Position numbers and translations under genes: made by a program | NCBI RefSeq assembly: GCF_002999335.1 | Contig: NW_020312059.1 | Coordinates: 310,001 to 374,000 of the forward strand | Direction of reading: 5' to 3' | From: Cyclospora cayetanensis | Taxonomy: Eukaryota > Apicomplexa > Conoidasida > Eucoccidiorida > Eimeriidae | DNA length: 64,000 nt | Shown: positions 36,432 through 47,800 of the stretch, one piece after another | Numbering within the stretch: the stretch's first letter is position 1 | Layout: every line of letters begins with the position of its first letter | The notes under the pieces: generated by a model | Told to the model about the DNA's origin: nothing | The model's input: the letters and a program-made list of their open reading frames with translations, nothing else | The model's database searches: none

Positions 36432-36851
36432 CTAAGAAGATTCTTGAAGCTTTTCTTCTTCTTCAGGCGGTGGTGTGGGCTTTTCGGCAACTCGGTAGGG
36501 CCAGCGGGAGATGAGGAAAGCAGCAGCTGCAAAGATGAATAATAGGTACAGTACGACCTTGATTGTTGGACTGACCTGCCTGTTGCTTATTTTTGTGGGC
36601 TGGGTGAAGAGCACGGAGGTGCTTTCTTCTATTCTGAGCTCTTCGGGTGAAAGAATGGGTTCCAAGTTCTCATCCGTTAAGTGGAGTCCCTCCATGTGGA
36701 CCTCAGGCGCTGGGGGGGATTCTCCGATAGGCTTTCCTGTTACCGCGGCAGCAACCGCTGTAAGTGTGCCGACCTGGCTTAAGAGAGCCGAATGATGAAA
36801 CAAAACCTGTAGCAGCAATAGAGCTGCGGCTGAACGGACAGAGAACGCCAT
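36432..36851 (-). CDS. Small predicted type I membrane protein, unknown function
   Basis: A single-exon frame of 139 aa starts with ATG at 36851; the open frame extends upstream to 36947 but that part looks like leader. Residues 5-35 form a hydrophobic signal-peptide-like stretch. A 60-residue acidic ectodomain follows (with ENLEPILSPEELRIEE). A single transmembrane segment lies at about 97-115 (IKVVLYLLFIFAAAAFLI), followed by basic residues and then a short acidic Pro/Glu tail. Topology and size suit a small secretory-pathway membrane protein. I recognise no family. The gene is convergent with GTF3C5. Confidence 0.6.
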   Translation of the reverse strand: MAFSVRSAAALLLLQVLFHHSALLSQVGTLTAVAAAVTGKPIGESPPAPEVHMEGLHLTDENLEPILSPEELRIEESTSVLFTQPTKISNRQVSPTIKVVLYLLFIFAAAAFLISRWPYRVAEKPTPPPEEEEKLQESS

Positions 36852-39800
36852 GGGGAAAATCGTTTGCAGTGGACAGGGTGGGGTCAACTTGAGGAGGAAA
36901 TCGATGCAGGCCAAGTAACTTAAAAAGCCCTTCAAGAAACAATACAATCCTTAAAAATGGTATGCTAGGTTAATCCACGTCGAAACAATCAAAAAGAGCA
37001 TGCCAAAAGCTCTCGCTCATAAGACACCGATTGCAGTTTATCCGCCAGCGAGGGGCTGCACGCGGGGAGCCGCACCAAGGTAATTTTCTCCGTATGCTAT
37101 GCAGTCCTTCTACGGTTCTAAGGCAAAATTTCCCGCAGTGGCCTATAACTCGAAAACTAAGAAACGATGGTACTCGCCATCGGCTTGTTCTGTGCTCTGA
37201 TCATGCTCAGCTACTCAGCCTCTGGGATGGACGCTGAGGGCTCCAGAAAGACAAGCCCATATATATTGCCCTTTGCATCACAAAGTCGTAAAAATAGGCG
37301 ATATAGCACAAAAGTTTTGCGGGGGAGGATGCTTTGCTACCCTTAATACCAGAAAGTGCACCGAATACTTTCCATAGGGGGAAGGAACCGTATGCAGCAG
37401 TGCAGAATAGGACATGAGCCCTCACATACTAGCTCCTAGGACCGAGAGGTTAGAGATCACTTAATGCAGACTATTTCACTTTTGTAACATGATCTGACGG
37501 TTTCTTTGCCCAGTCTATGACTAGAAGGCTCAGGAGTCCCATGATCTTGTAGCGTGTGGGGGTAACACCCAAAAAACTGTAACGCGCCCACGTTCCCCTG
37601 AGAAAGCACCAACTTCTTATATTACGGCATATTTTAATATTGATACCATACTCAATTTCAATTATTATATTGATCTTGGCCTTTGCTCTCACAAACAACC
37701 AATATAGTTCCTTAGTGCAATTTTTGTCGTGCCACGGAAGGATCTGGCATGATCGGGTGAATAAAACAAAAGGCGATGCAAGAATTACCCTTATCACATG
37801 TCAGCATAAGACCATCAGTCACAGCTGACTACAGTTAGGCTAAGATAGAGCACGTTTTTGCCGAAGCGCTCCAGTGAAGGTAGCCAATCAGTTCAGAGGA
37901 AAAGTGCCATACTCCTGTTCGCAGAGCTTGGCCTGGTGGGCCAAAGCCCTCAAAGGGTCGAGAAAAGGTGCGTTATCCCAGTATTCGTGGCCTTCTTTAG
38001 AGTGAGAAGTGCCATTTCGACCCTCACGCAGGGTTGTAGTAGAGTGCCACAACTAAGGCTGCGCCCCTCTGAAGTTGCACGTCAGAGCGAAGGTACAGTT
38101 CCTTCCTGAGCACATTCCTGAACCAGTTAGCCTTCTTGGCCGCATTGCTATAGGAATGGGCATACACTCCTGTGGTCCCCCAAAACTTTTACAAACTCGG
38201 CGTAACTACAGCTAGTTCAGACACACCAAGAAACTATACAGCCTTTCTCGAGCTGTTCCCCTGACGCCACTATTGCGTATAAGAAGCACTGGAAACTTTA
38301 GAGCTCATAACGCCAACAAGAATCAATACCAGTAGGCGCTGTCTTCTTCCCAATCGTGCTGAATGCGCAGATTAGCATGCCCATGATGTCTGCTACCAGA
38401 CCGAACACACTGAACAACCTGTGCCGAAATTTTAAAGAGGGCACATCAGCGCACATGCTGTAATGGGCTGCGCCATAATTTGTATATAACTGCAGATATT
38501 TTTCCCTCTTGAAATGACCACATGTGGCTAAGCGACCAGACTATGTGTGGCGGAGAGGGGTAAGGAGAAGGGTAAGCGGAGTGTGGCGGAGCCCGTAGGC
38601 GGGATTTGTGTAGTTGGTGTGCACTCCTTGATGCGCGCATTAAAGAAGCGAATTATCTAGGTAGGGGCACCCGGGAGATACGGGTTGTGACAGTGCTGCC
38701 CTGTTGTGAGAAAAGTGATGCGTTGGGGGAATTTCTAAAATTCGTAGGCGGCGAGATTTGGCACTCTTGTGCAGTCTATGATGTCAAGGCGTAAGTACAC
38801 GATAGTCGAGCAGTGATCACGGGGGCGTGGCGTCTTCAGTTCTGAAAGAAATGTGACTCGGGGAAGCCAAAGGCGGTGCCTGGAATGGAGGCACCTCTAA
38901 GAGGACTCTCCTAGCCAGTGGAATGCGTGGCTGTACTCTGGGTACTGTCAATTTGGTTGAAACGCGTACCTATACAACAAAGCCCCCATTCGGACAGTTA
39001 ATTGGTTGGGGCTCGACGCCCTGCAAGGAGATCTTCTACGACAATGCTTGCATCCTTTTGCAGCATAAGGCAGCACGAGAAGGGCCTCAAATAATGTGTT
39101 AAGACTTTGAGAAAATGTTCTATACTACATGTGTTGTGTTGCTTCGTTGCAAATACAGACGAATCCGAATATTATGGCCAAGCAGTATGTGATGCTACTG
39201 GTAGTGCTGCGGCTTCCACTGACAGTTATTCCCCGAGGATCCAGTAGCCATGACCAACAGGGCATTTGAAGTATTTGCCTGGGATAGGACAGCACATATA
39301 TACCGATTCACTGTTTCCAGTGTGTCGTGCATACTCTGAAAGTGCTGCTGAGTTGGTTAGCTAGTCTTTTATTGTGCTGCTTTGCGGCTGTTTGAAGCAT
39401 CAGCTTCAGCCCTTGCCTTGGCTCCTTGGTTGCACGTTGCATGTGAAAGTTATGGCTTAAATTTAGGGTTTGCCAGTTGCTGCTTGCTTCGACTCACCGG
39501 TCTTGACCTCGAAAAATCCGATGATTTGAGAGGAGAAAAGGTTATCTTTAGGGGTTGGGAAGCCGGAGGATACAATATCCTCTGTGGGGCTGGTGATATC
39601 TGCTGTATGCACAAGGGGTCCAGGCTGCTTACAGAAGTTGCGGCTGATGCCCAGGGTGAAGTCACCTTCAGAAATGACGGCCAGGAGCTTTCCGCAAACC
39701 GAGACAGCGAGGCGAAGCATGCGATGGTACTCCCTCATGGGGATCTGCTCGGAGCAACAAGTCATCCACAAATGAATGGACCGCAGAGCAAAATGTTCGT

Positions 39801-40095
39801 AGAGTTTTACGGAAGCACAAAAGTCACTAGGTACCGGAGGAGGAAACCGGATACAGATGGAGATGCCCTCTGGATTCTCTTTGAAATGCATGGGTTCTCT
39901 ACAACTCCTCAAGATGTTCATATTAAGCCGAAAAAGATGGCCATTACGGCGCTAGAGCCTTCGACACACAGACGAGGAGGGGCGCATGGCTGGGCACAGA
40001 TATGGAGTGACAGGCAAGAGTGACGCGTGTAGAGGACGGAAAACGAGCCAAAATTCGGATATCGAATGGATCGCATGATAACACGTGGGATGAGG
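36852..40095. other. Mostly featureless intergenic region with one doubtful ORF
   Basis: About 3.2 kb with no domain-bearing frame. A plus-strand open frame near its right end is listed separately with low confidence. No repeats longer than short words and no RNA gene were recognised. Confidence 0.45.
39382..40023 (+). CDS. Doubtful hypothetical ORF, unknown function
   Basis: A 213-codon frame is open here without an ATG at its head (the first internal Met codons come well inside). It would therefore need an upstream exon; a hydrophobic ATG frame beginning at 39174 is a possible source. The translation includes FRGWEAGGYNILCGAGDICC and HGDLLGATSHPQMNGPQSKM, with no family I recognise. A minus-strand frame of about 150 codons overlaps it and looks equally protein-like. 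A frame of this length could occur by chance in a window this size. It would be convergent with the gene at 40096-43514. Confidence 0.28.
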   Translation: MRLFEASASALALAPWLHVACESYGLNLGFASCCLLRLTGLDLEKSDDLRGEKVIFRGWEAGGYNILCGAGDICCMHKGSRLLTEVAADAQGEVTFRNDGQELSANRDSEAKHAMVLPHGDLLGATSHPQMNGPQSKMFVEFYGSTKVTRYRRRKPDTDGDALWILFEMHGFSTTPQDVHIKPKKMAITALEPSTHRRGGAHGWAQIWSDRQE

Positions 40096-43000
40096 TCAAT
40101 TGAAAGGTGACACGGGAAAGGGTGCGCGGGGTCTGCTGACCTGATCAGAGGTGACGTTATGCTGTTGTTTATAGGAGGCTATTTCGGACGGCAAGATATA
40201 GGGACAAACCTTGAGGACATGATGAATATCTAAGAGGTCTGGGGGTTTTCTGGGGTGCACATAAGGCTGCTGCGGCTCGTGTATGTACACTTGAACTCTC
40301 TTCTCCGCAATATCGCGCGGGGTCTGTCCAAAGACCATTGCCTTGCCGATTACCAAACTAAAGCCATGGGGAGAGCCCGAAGGCGTGAACACTCGCGATA
40401 CAGGAGCGTCAGAAAACAGAGCGAACAAGCCCCATGGGTAGAACTGCACCTGTGGCAGGGGTAACGACAGCATTAACAGCATGCCCGAAGAATAGGAGCA
40501 CAACCTCTGCTGCACCTTGCCGCGACTGGATGAGCACCCTTGCGTACAGCAGCACAAGAGCCCCCATCTACAAGTGCATGCAGTAGCAGCATATGCGCGC
40601 AGTGTAGAAACAAGAACACAAACGGGGTGTTAGAGTGAGAGGGACGAGCATCCCTCGCTTGGTTTCAACCAGCCCATTCAGCCGAAGGCGTCCCTCGTCG
40701 CAAGGCTCAGACCCCTAGAACCCCTTACTCCAAACGCATACGCTAGACTATTAGAGCTAGATGGCGTGTCATCGAGTGTACCTCCTTCACCGCGCGTGTA
40801 AAGAGCCCCGAAGAAACAGCCACGATCGGAGACTGGAAGGCAGATGCGCCAGGCATGATGGTGGTAAGGGGCCAGGACGGGACGATAACGTGGCCGTAAG
40901 GGTGAACGCACACCATGTGGACTCCCCTAAAGTTGCTGCAGCTGCAAAATCGGCAGCGGAGAATTCGATGAGGGGGCACACGGGCTTGCTGCTGCTGGAG
41001 GTGTCGCTGGTTCTTGAGGCGTCTCCCCATCGCCGCTGCTGCTGCTGCTGCTGCTGTGTCGATGTCGTCCGGGTGCACACCAGTAGCTGCCCGAATCGAC
41101 TCCAACAAAGGAGCACGAAACGGGCTATCAACAGAAGGAGATGCGGCAGCAATAGAAGCTGCAGCCGCCACTCCCCCTTCACGAGCGAGGCCCCTATCAT
41201 CGGCGTCTGCACTAAGAGAGAGAGAGCCCCTCCTATGAGGCCAGTTCGGGGGCAGCAGGACGCGAGCAGCAGCACTCGAGGTGCAGCTGGCAAGCGGAGA
41301 ATCTAGTGTCGCTGGCGCGTCTGCCTCCGAGCTGTCTGATTCATAGTGCCTCAGAGAATTGACCCATCGTTCTTTCTGTGCCGACGTCCAAGGCACGCCG
41401 CTCAGGTGTATATCCAGGTATCGAGACGCATTGAGCATCAACAGCCATTGCAACTCATCTACCCGAAACGCGGTAGGCGCGCTAAGAACCAGATCCTTGA
41501 ACTCGGTGCCAAACTGCACAAACGGATACCGGCATCCGTCCACACCTACAAGCAATCGCCCTTCCCGCCTATCTAGGGCCAGGTGAAATGGCGGACAGCT
41601 GAAGTACTCTCTGGCACACAGAGAAGCTGGAGGCCCTTGCGCAGACCGGCCAGACTCCTCTTGCTCCCTTTGTGGCATGGCACCATGTACACCACCGGCT
41701 GAAGATGCATGCGCGTCAGTAGGCGCCTCCGTCGTGCTCCGGAGAGCCACAGATACGCGACGTGAGGGGCTTCCAGACTTCTCAGAAGACGAGCGCACTG
41801 CCGTTTGTTCCGGCCCCTGGTGGGTGTCTGGCTGGGACTGCTGCCTCTGCGGTGGCTGCCCGACCATTTTGTGCGATGCTTTACGGGAACCGCTACGCTG
41901 TTGCTGCCCCTGCGTTGGGCAGGAGGCGGCGGCAACCTCTTGAGTAGCATCCATGCCAGTCGGCGGCTGCAGGGTCGCGCCGCTTGCGTGGCTTAGGGAT
42001 GCCCTTAAAGAAGCAGAAAGGCCAGCTACTTTTCCTGCTGCGGCTATCCAGCGCTTTGAGGCAGCAGTAGCGGCTGCAGCAGCAGCGGCTGCAGCAGCAG
42101 CCGCTACTGCCGCTGCCCCTGCCTGAGCACCCCTCACGAGAGAAGTTGCATCGAGCTCAGAAGCGGGCTCGCCGCTGGACCCCTCCTCTTGCCACCATCG
42201 CAGATGCTGCTGCCAGCCGAAAGATTCCATGGATTCATCCTGGGAGCTTGGGGGATGCTCCAGGGAAGCCTGCTGTACGGGCGCTACGGAGGCCGTCGTG
42301 TGAGCCTGTGGGGAACTCATAGCGACCCCTGGTGGCGTGACGTCGACTTCGTCATCTTCTTCTAAATAGGCCCTTAAGGAATCAGGAGGAGCCAGAAGCT
42401 GCCGTAGCCTCACGAGGCTGGAACTCTTTTTCTCGTTCCAGGGAACAGGCCACAATGCTTTCCGCTCACACGGGTGAATGGGATAAACTCCGGTGAATTC
42501 ATCTACCCAAGCATCCGAGCACCAAAAAAAAAGAGGCAAGTAGATAGGGCCAGGGGATATGCACCAGTAAGCGCTGTCGGCTAGTAGCTGCAGGAGAGAC
42601 TGCAGCACGAAGGCTGGTCCATTGAGATGAAGGGGCCTGTCGCCCCTGAGGTGACTCACGAGGGCAGCGAACCCCTCTGCCACCCGCGGCTCCAACACGA
42701 TGGCGCCACTGTCTGTACGACGAGGCTCGAGGGAGCGCTGCCCCGCTTGGGGAGTCTCGCGCTCATTCGCCTCTACCAGGCGGGCAAGGAACGAATGCTT
42801 CAGACGTTCTGAACTCAGCAACTCCCGCGGAAGGCTCACACGGAGGTTGTCGAGCGCAAAGACAACCTCCGAGAGGGGGCGACAGGACGCAGAGGTCTGC
42901 CCTTCTGCAGGAGACTGTCCACCTAGGTCTCCAGGGGTAGAGCCATAGTGGGGGTTCTGGGATTGGAGAGGGCCAGTGGGGAGAGGAATGCCTTCTGAGG

Positions 43001-43514
43001 AGTGCAGTCGCCTGTCTGAAACGTCTACAGAAAGAATGTGCTGCGCTGGCGCTTCGCGCGCTTCGCGGCGTAGGCGCATATGATCGGTGGGCAGTTGTGT
43101 GTTAGCCCTGCATGTCGGCATCATCGAGGAACGGGCGATGGAAGCCGAGAGAGGAGGAGAGGGGCAAGAAGAGCGTTCCGAAGAGGGAGGGGCGTCCGTG
43201 GGGGGGGAGGTGAGAGGCGACACTTCGAAGGAAGCGACATGCGGATGGTCAGACGAGCAAGTGGCCTGTGCGGGAGAAACCATACAGCGGAGAGCCGGCA
43301 TGGACGTTTCCTCAGCTGAAGCGTCCGTAGACGGCGTGCGGCCCTCGTGCGTCGATTCACGAGCACTCACGGGAGCCTCAGCAGAGTGTCGCGATTCCGA
43401 TTCTCCCCCAGAAGACGAAGGTTTGCTCGATGAGCCCTCCGGCTGCGCAGCAGGAACAGCGGTTGGAGTGTTGGGGCGACCGTCGGTCGGCGCCAGAGGG
43501 TCACTGCGCGCCAT
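40096..43514 (-). CDS. Large low-complexity protein with a possible BTB-like segment
   Basis: Exon 1 runs 43514-40782 (911 codons, phase 0; donor GAG|GTACAC). Exon 2 starts at 40449 after a CCACAG acceptor in the same phase and stays open to a stop at 40096, giving about 1028 aa. The exon 2 frame (VQFYPWGLFALFSDAP, later IHEPQQPYVHPRKPP) is clearly protein-like. Residues 1-200 are Ser/Pro-rich and disordered-looking. Residues about 213-317 run EVVFALDNLRVSLPRELL, then a gap, then VAEGFAALVSHLRGD and LLQLLADSAYWCI, which resembles a BTB/POZ fold with an insertion. A second ordered block lies at about 638-704 (LLVGVDGCRYPFVQFGTEF, ELQWLLMLNASRYLDI). An alanine run and a Gln run are present. Further exons downstream cannot be excluded, because CTCAAG|GTTTGT at 40210 could be a donor. 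No function can be assigned. Confidence 0.66.
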
Positions 43515-44872
43515 GGCGTGAATTGGCGAGGAAGGAAAATGCAGAATAACCAAGATTAAATCTGTTAATGTGAGCGAGCTAATTCTAGTAATTGTTTTCG
43601 CGTATTAGAGGCGAGTATGGACGAGTGGGAGTGGTTCTGCTGGGCTGCAGGATGGAGAGGGGTCCAGTGGCCCTTTCCCACTGCCATTTCTCGTAACGCT
43701 GAAGAGATGCCAGAAGATATAAAATAATAAAAAAAGCACATTTCGATACTGTGTAATTGGATACTCTGCTAGTTTCTCCTCAAACGTTTCTGTGGAGGCC
43801 CCACCGTTTGCCTGCTCGAGAGGTTGAGCAGCAAAGTTTGGACGCACAGCCTCATCGGCCTGCGAGCTTGTCAACCCCGAAATGCACTTGCACAGTCTTC
43901 GTTTTGGAATACAGGTGCTTAAATTCGTTAGTTTTTGCAATTCTCTTGCTTGGGTTGTTTTGCATTGGTGCAGTGGCGCGGGTGTTCGCTCTGACACTAC
44001 CAGCAACACTGTACACACACAGACTGGGGCTCCTAAGTCACGGCCTTACACACACACAGACAAACACACAAACATCTCAAGAAACGCAGACAGTACACTT
44101 ACCTACAGTTGGTATCAAGAAGTAGCGGTCCATTTATCCGGCCTACAGAGTCGTAACTATGACCGGGTGCCTGTAAGAGTAGGTCTACGCTGTAGAGGTC
44201 TTGAGACCGCAACAGATCAAACTTGACAGCTTTAATCGCTCAATGTAAAAATCAAAAGAGTAATTAATTTCGACCTGCATCCCCCTAAAACGCCTTAGCT
44301 ACAGGCGGGGGGATGCTAGGGGGACAGCAGCAGGGTGAGAATCCTGCGTAGTGCTATAGCTGAAAGCACTGCCCCCCTACAAAAGAGGATTCCCTTTTAA
44401 ACAGTTCTCTTGAGTCCCCGAGCCCTCAACAGATACGGCGCTGGCCAATGAAGCGTCATTATTTTGCCTCTTTCGTGGAACCATGTCCGCATCATTGCCT
44501 GCCCTGCAGCGCAACAACGGTAGCAGCGATTCAACGATAATCCTCATGGCCTTCTCTGACAATTCCAGTGTATGTGTTTAATATGATGGTGATCGTGTTG
44601 CGTGATGACGAAAAAAGCCCACCGTTTTTTTCCAGCGCGGCCTTTAGGGCCCCAGTAAGGCTCAGGGTTGGGTAGCCACCGTGCTACCTGCTGCTTAGCG
44701 GTTACCCCGTTCTCCTCAGCAGTTGGTGGGGACAGGTCGATACCATTAGTCCTAAAAACAACCATATCACTCTATTGATTGGAGGTAAGAGCGCAGTACC
44801 CACACGCAAACCCTATGGGTTCTTGTGACAACGATAAAAACATTCACGGCGGCTAGGTGATGTGGCATCATT
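43515..44872. other. Intergenic region upstream of the BTB-like gene
   Basis: This holds the 5' side of the gene at 40096-43514 and the 3' side of TRM1, both minus-strand. Around 44040-44075 there is a short ACACACAGACAAACACAC run. At about 44279-44318 a C-rich word (GCATCCCCC) and its G-rich complement could pair as a hairpin, but I cannot assign it to an RNA class. No coding region is supported. Confidence 0.45.
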
Positions 44873-47800
44873 TTAAAGAACTAACCGAATGGATTTCATG
44901 AGCACTGGGTGGCTTTCTTTGTCTGCGGGTGGGTGCTGTAGAGCATGAAACCGTAGCAAATCAAAGACAACGCCTGCAGGAGCGTCCGTTTTGATCGCTT
45001 GCGGGTCCCTATGAAAGTGCGAGGCCTTAAAACCCAGCCGGCGCAAAGCAGCCCTGCGGGTAGAGACAACACAGATATATACGACACATGTGCCTTGCTG
45101 CAGGGGTTTGTATGCTATCCCCCTCGAGGAATGTAGATATAAAACAGAGAGAGCGGCACTAGAGCAGCCGCACTGTAACACTCCATCGCAGGTCTCCTAA
45201 AAATGACCTTTAATCATAGACTTAACACAAATTGATAGAAAGCCATTGATTGCTTCCCCCACGAGCCCCCTCTTTTCCCTGCTTGCCCGGCTCAGAGCTC
45301 CCCACATGAGAGGAAAGGGAGTGCTAGGAAGCGACTTGGTGCGTCCCGTGTGCGGTTCGAGCATGCAATGGTTGTTGCATACAGCATTTAGGCAAAACGC
45401 ACATACAGCATGGTGCCTTCTCGTACCGAGGCTTAGCCAGCTACACACATACGCCACCTAGACGCTGAGCAGCATCAGCGCCTAGACAAAGCTCCCCGTA
45501 GCACCGCAACACACGAACACACTTACTTGAATGCACAGGGTTTTATCATTGTGAGCTTGTTTCGTGTGCAGAGGGAAGGTAGCTGGTAGTGGAGTGGCAC
45601 ATCCGGGAGCTCCTGGAGTGAAAAGATGCAGCGAAACACATGCATCTTGGTTCTTTTGGGATTTTTGCACAACCTTGAGTCTAGTGAACGCATGCGGTGG
45701 CCACACCTACGAAGTGTTCTATGGGTACTCTGAAAATTAGCGGGGAATGCACGCACTTCTTTTAACGCGGTCAACATCCCAAGAATGCGGGCCTGCATTG
45801 TGAGACCTGGAAGGGTGTCCTTGGCGTTGCCTAATTCCTTGAGGCACAAGTCAACGAATTCCTGAGCAGAGCAAATGACGACATGGGGAGGCCCAGCAAT
45901 GCACTTGGTGGGGCAGTACAGATATACAATAGACACACAGCAAAATCATTGTAAATAGGGTCTACAGGAGCCATCGACAGCGGTTTCGTATTTTCTCGTA
46001 TGCTTGCTCCAGTTGCAGCTTTACACAGGGCATACTGATAGGCTTTCCTTTTAGGATGGCATGTTTCCTAGAGAACACACAGACACCAATGGGACATACC
46101 ATCATGCAGTGAAAACCACTCACCGGGTCATAGTAGCGGCCAGAATAAATCGGTCCTCCCATAAGAATCCTACCACCGCACTCTGCGCAGTGGGGACTCA
46201 CACCTTCCACCACCCAGGCCGCTCGGTACTTGAACCTCCCGCTTTCTGGTGTACATCCTTCAGCCGAGTCATTGAAGTTGTTGCAGGTATTGTTGGGGCT
46301 GCAGCCTCCTTGTTCTTCAGCGTGAATAGCTTTGTTCTCTTCTTCAGACGCGCCTGCGGCTGCAGTCTGTGGGAGGTGGTGGTGATTCGGTGGCTGTGCT
46401 ACCTCTCCACTGCGCGACACCCCCGCCCTCTTCCCCCGCGCCGGCTTCAGCATTCGGGTTCCCAGTGGTGCGACGGTAAAGGCCTCGCACGAGGGGCAAT
46501 GAAAGACCTGAGTCGAGCAATGAGAGCTTTTCTAGTGTAATTGCTCAAAAGAGTCAGCCATACTACGATAGCACTGCTCGCTTCGTGGCTGTGAGCTATT
46601 AGCTCCCCGTGAAAGTGCATGCCTCGCGCAATAGGGGGTCCACGAACGCTGTGGGAAATATGGTGCAGTGCGGGCAGCAAGACAGGCCGCAAAAACGGCT
46701 ACAATGGGAAGCAGCGCACTGCTGGAGCTGACCATGGACTCCTTTTGGTGAAGCTGCTTGCACTGCTCTGGAGACTCTACGACACGCACGAAGAGACGAA
46801 CGTAGAAGTCTACACTAAGGCAGAGAAGCGGTTGTATGGCCCTTCTATGCTTTGCAGCTGCTTGAGCCACGGCTTGCAGCACTAGACTACAGCAAATACA
46901 GGCACACAGAAGGCAAACAGCAGACACACAGCGGCATGAGCTCTTTTGACGGTGTCAGTGCTTCTGAGCTTAAAAATAGCTGCTCTGTGCATCCGAAGTC
47001 AGTACTGCGCTGCACATATGCGGTTCCCCTTGAGTGCAAGTACCACGAGTCCCACCACGCGCCGCGGGAGATAGACAGGGTGGGAAAGGATAACGATGCA
47101 TGGAAGGTCAAGGCACGAGTTTGCCAGCGAGCAGTGCGTGACAGCGTAGAAGAATGTGGCAAACAGACGACACGTTATACACCGAAGAATGCTGCAATAC
47201 GGATATCTATGATAGCTATCTCTAGACACGCATATATACATATGTATCGTGACGCACCGGAGAGCAACTTCATGGTGAGCGCTCATCTTCGCCGCGGCTC
47301 CTCCGTATTTGTAGAAAGCGGTTTCCAGCGAGTTGCCCACCAAAGTGCACATATCAGTGCTTGTCACACACAAGAGGCCGCCGCTGCGCACCGCCCCCAC
47401 AGCGGCATCCAGAAAGGGGGAGCAACTGCCATACGGATCGACGTCGATCACATCATACCACAGCGGAACGCCGCCTTGCAATTCGGTTGCCGTTTCTGCC
47501 ATAGCTACACCAGCAGCATCGCTTTTTGCAGCAGCCGCAACGGTGGGCTTGAAGAGAGGAGGCAGGAGGGGGAGGTCCTCAGGGGGACAGGTCATATCAA
47601 AGGAGGCGGGAACAACAGCCCCCGCAGGGAGGCTGTTGATTTTCTTCAGAGTTCCCATGCTGAGAGGCGGGTGGCTCAGCAGGCGCAAGAGCCTGCTTCC
47701 CTCCGCGCAGGTTGCTGCATTGGCGGAACAGACAGGAGAGGCGAAGAACGAAACTCGCAGTAGAGCTCACGCGGAGTGCCCCGAGAAAAAAACGCTTCTC

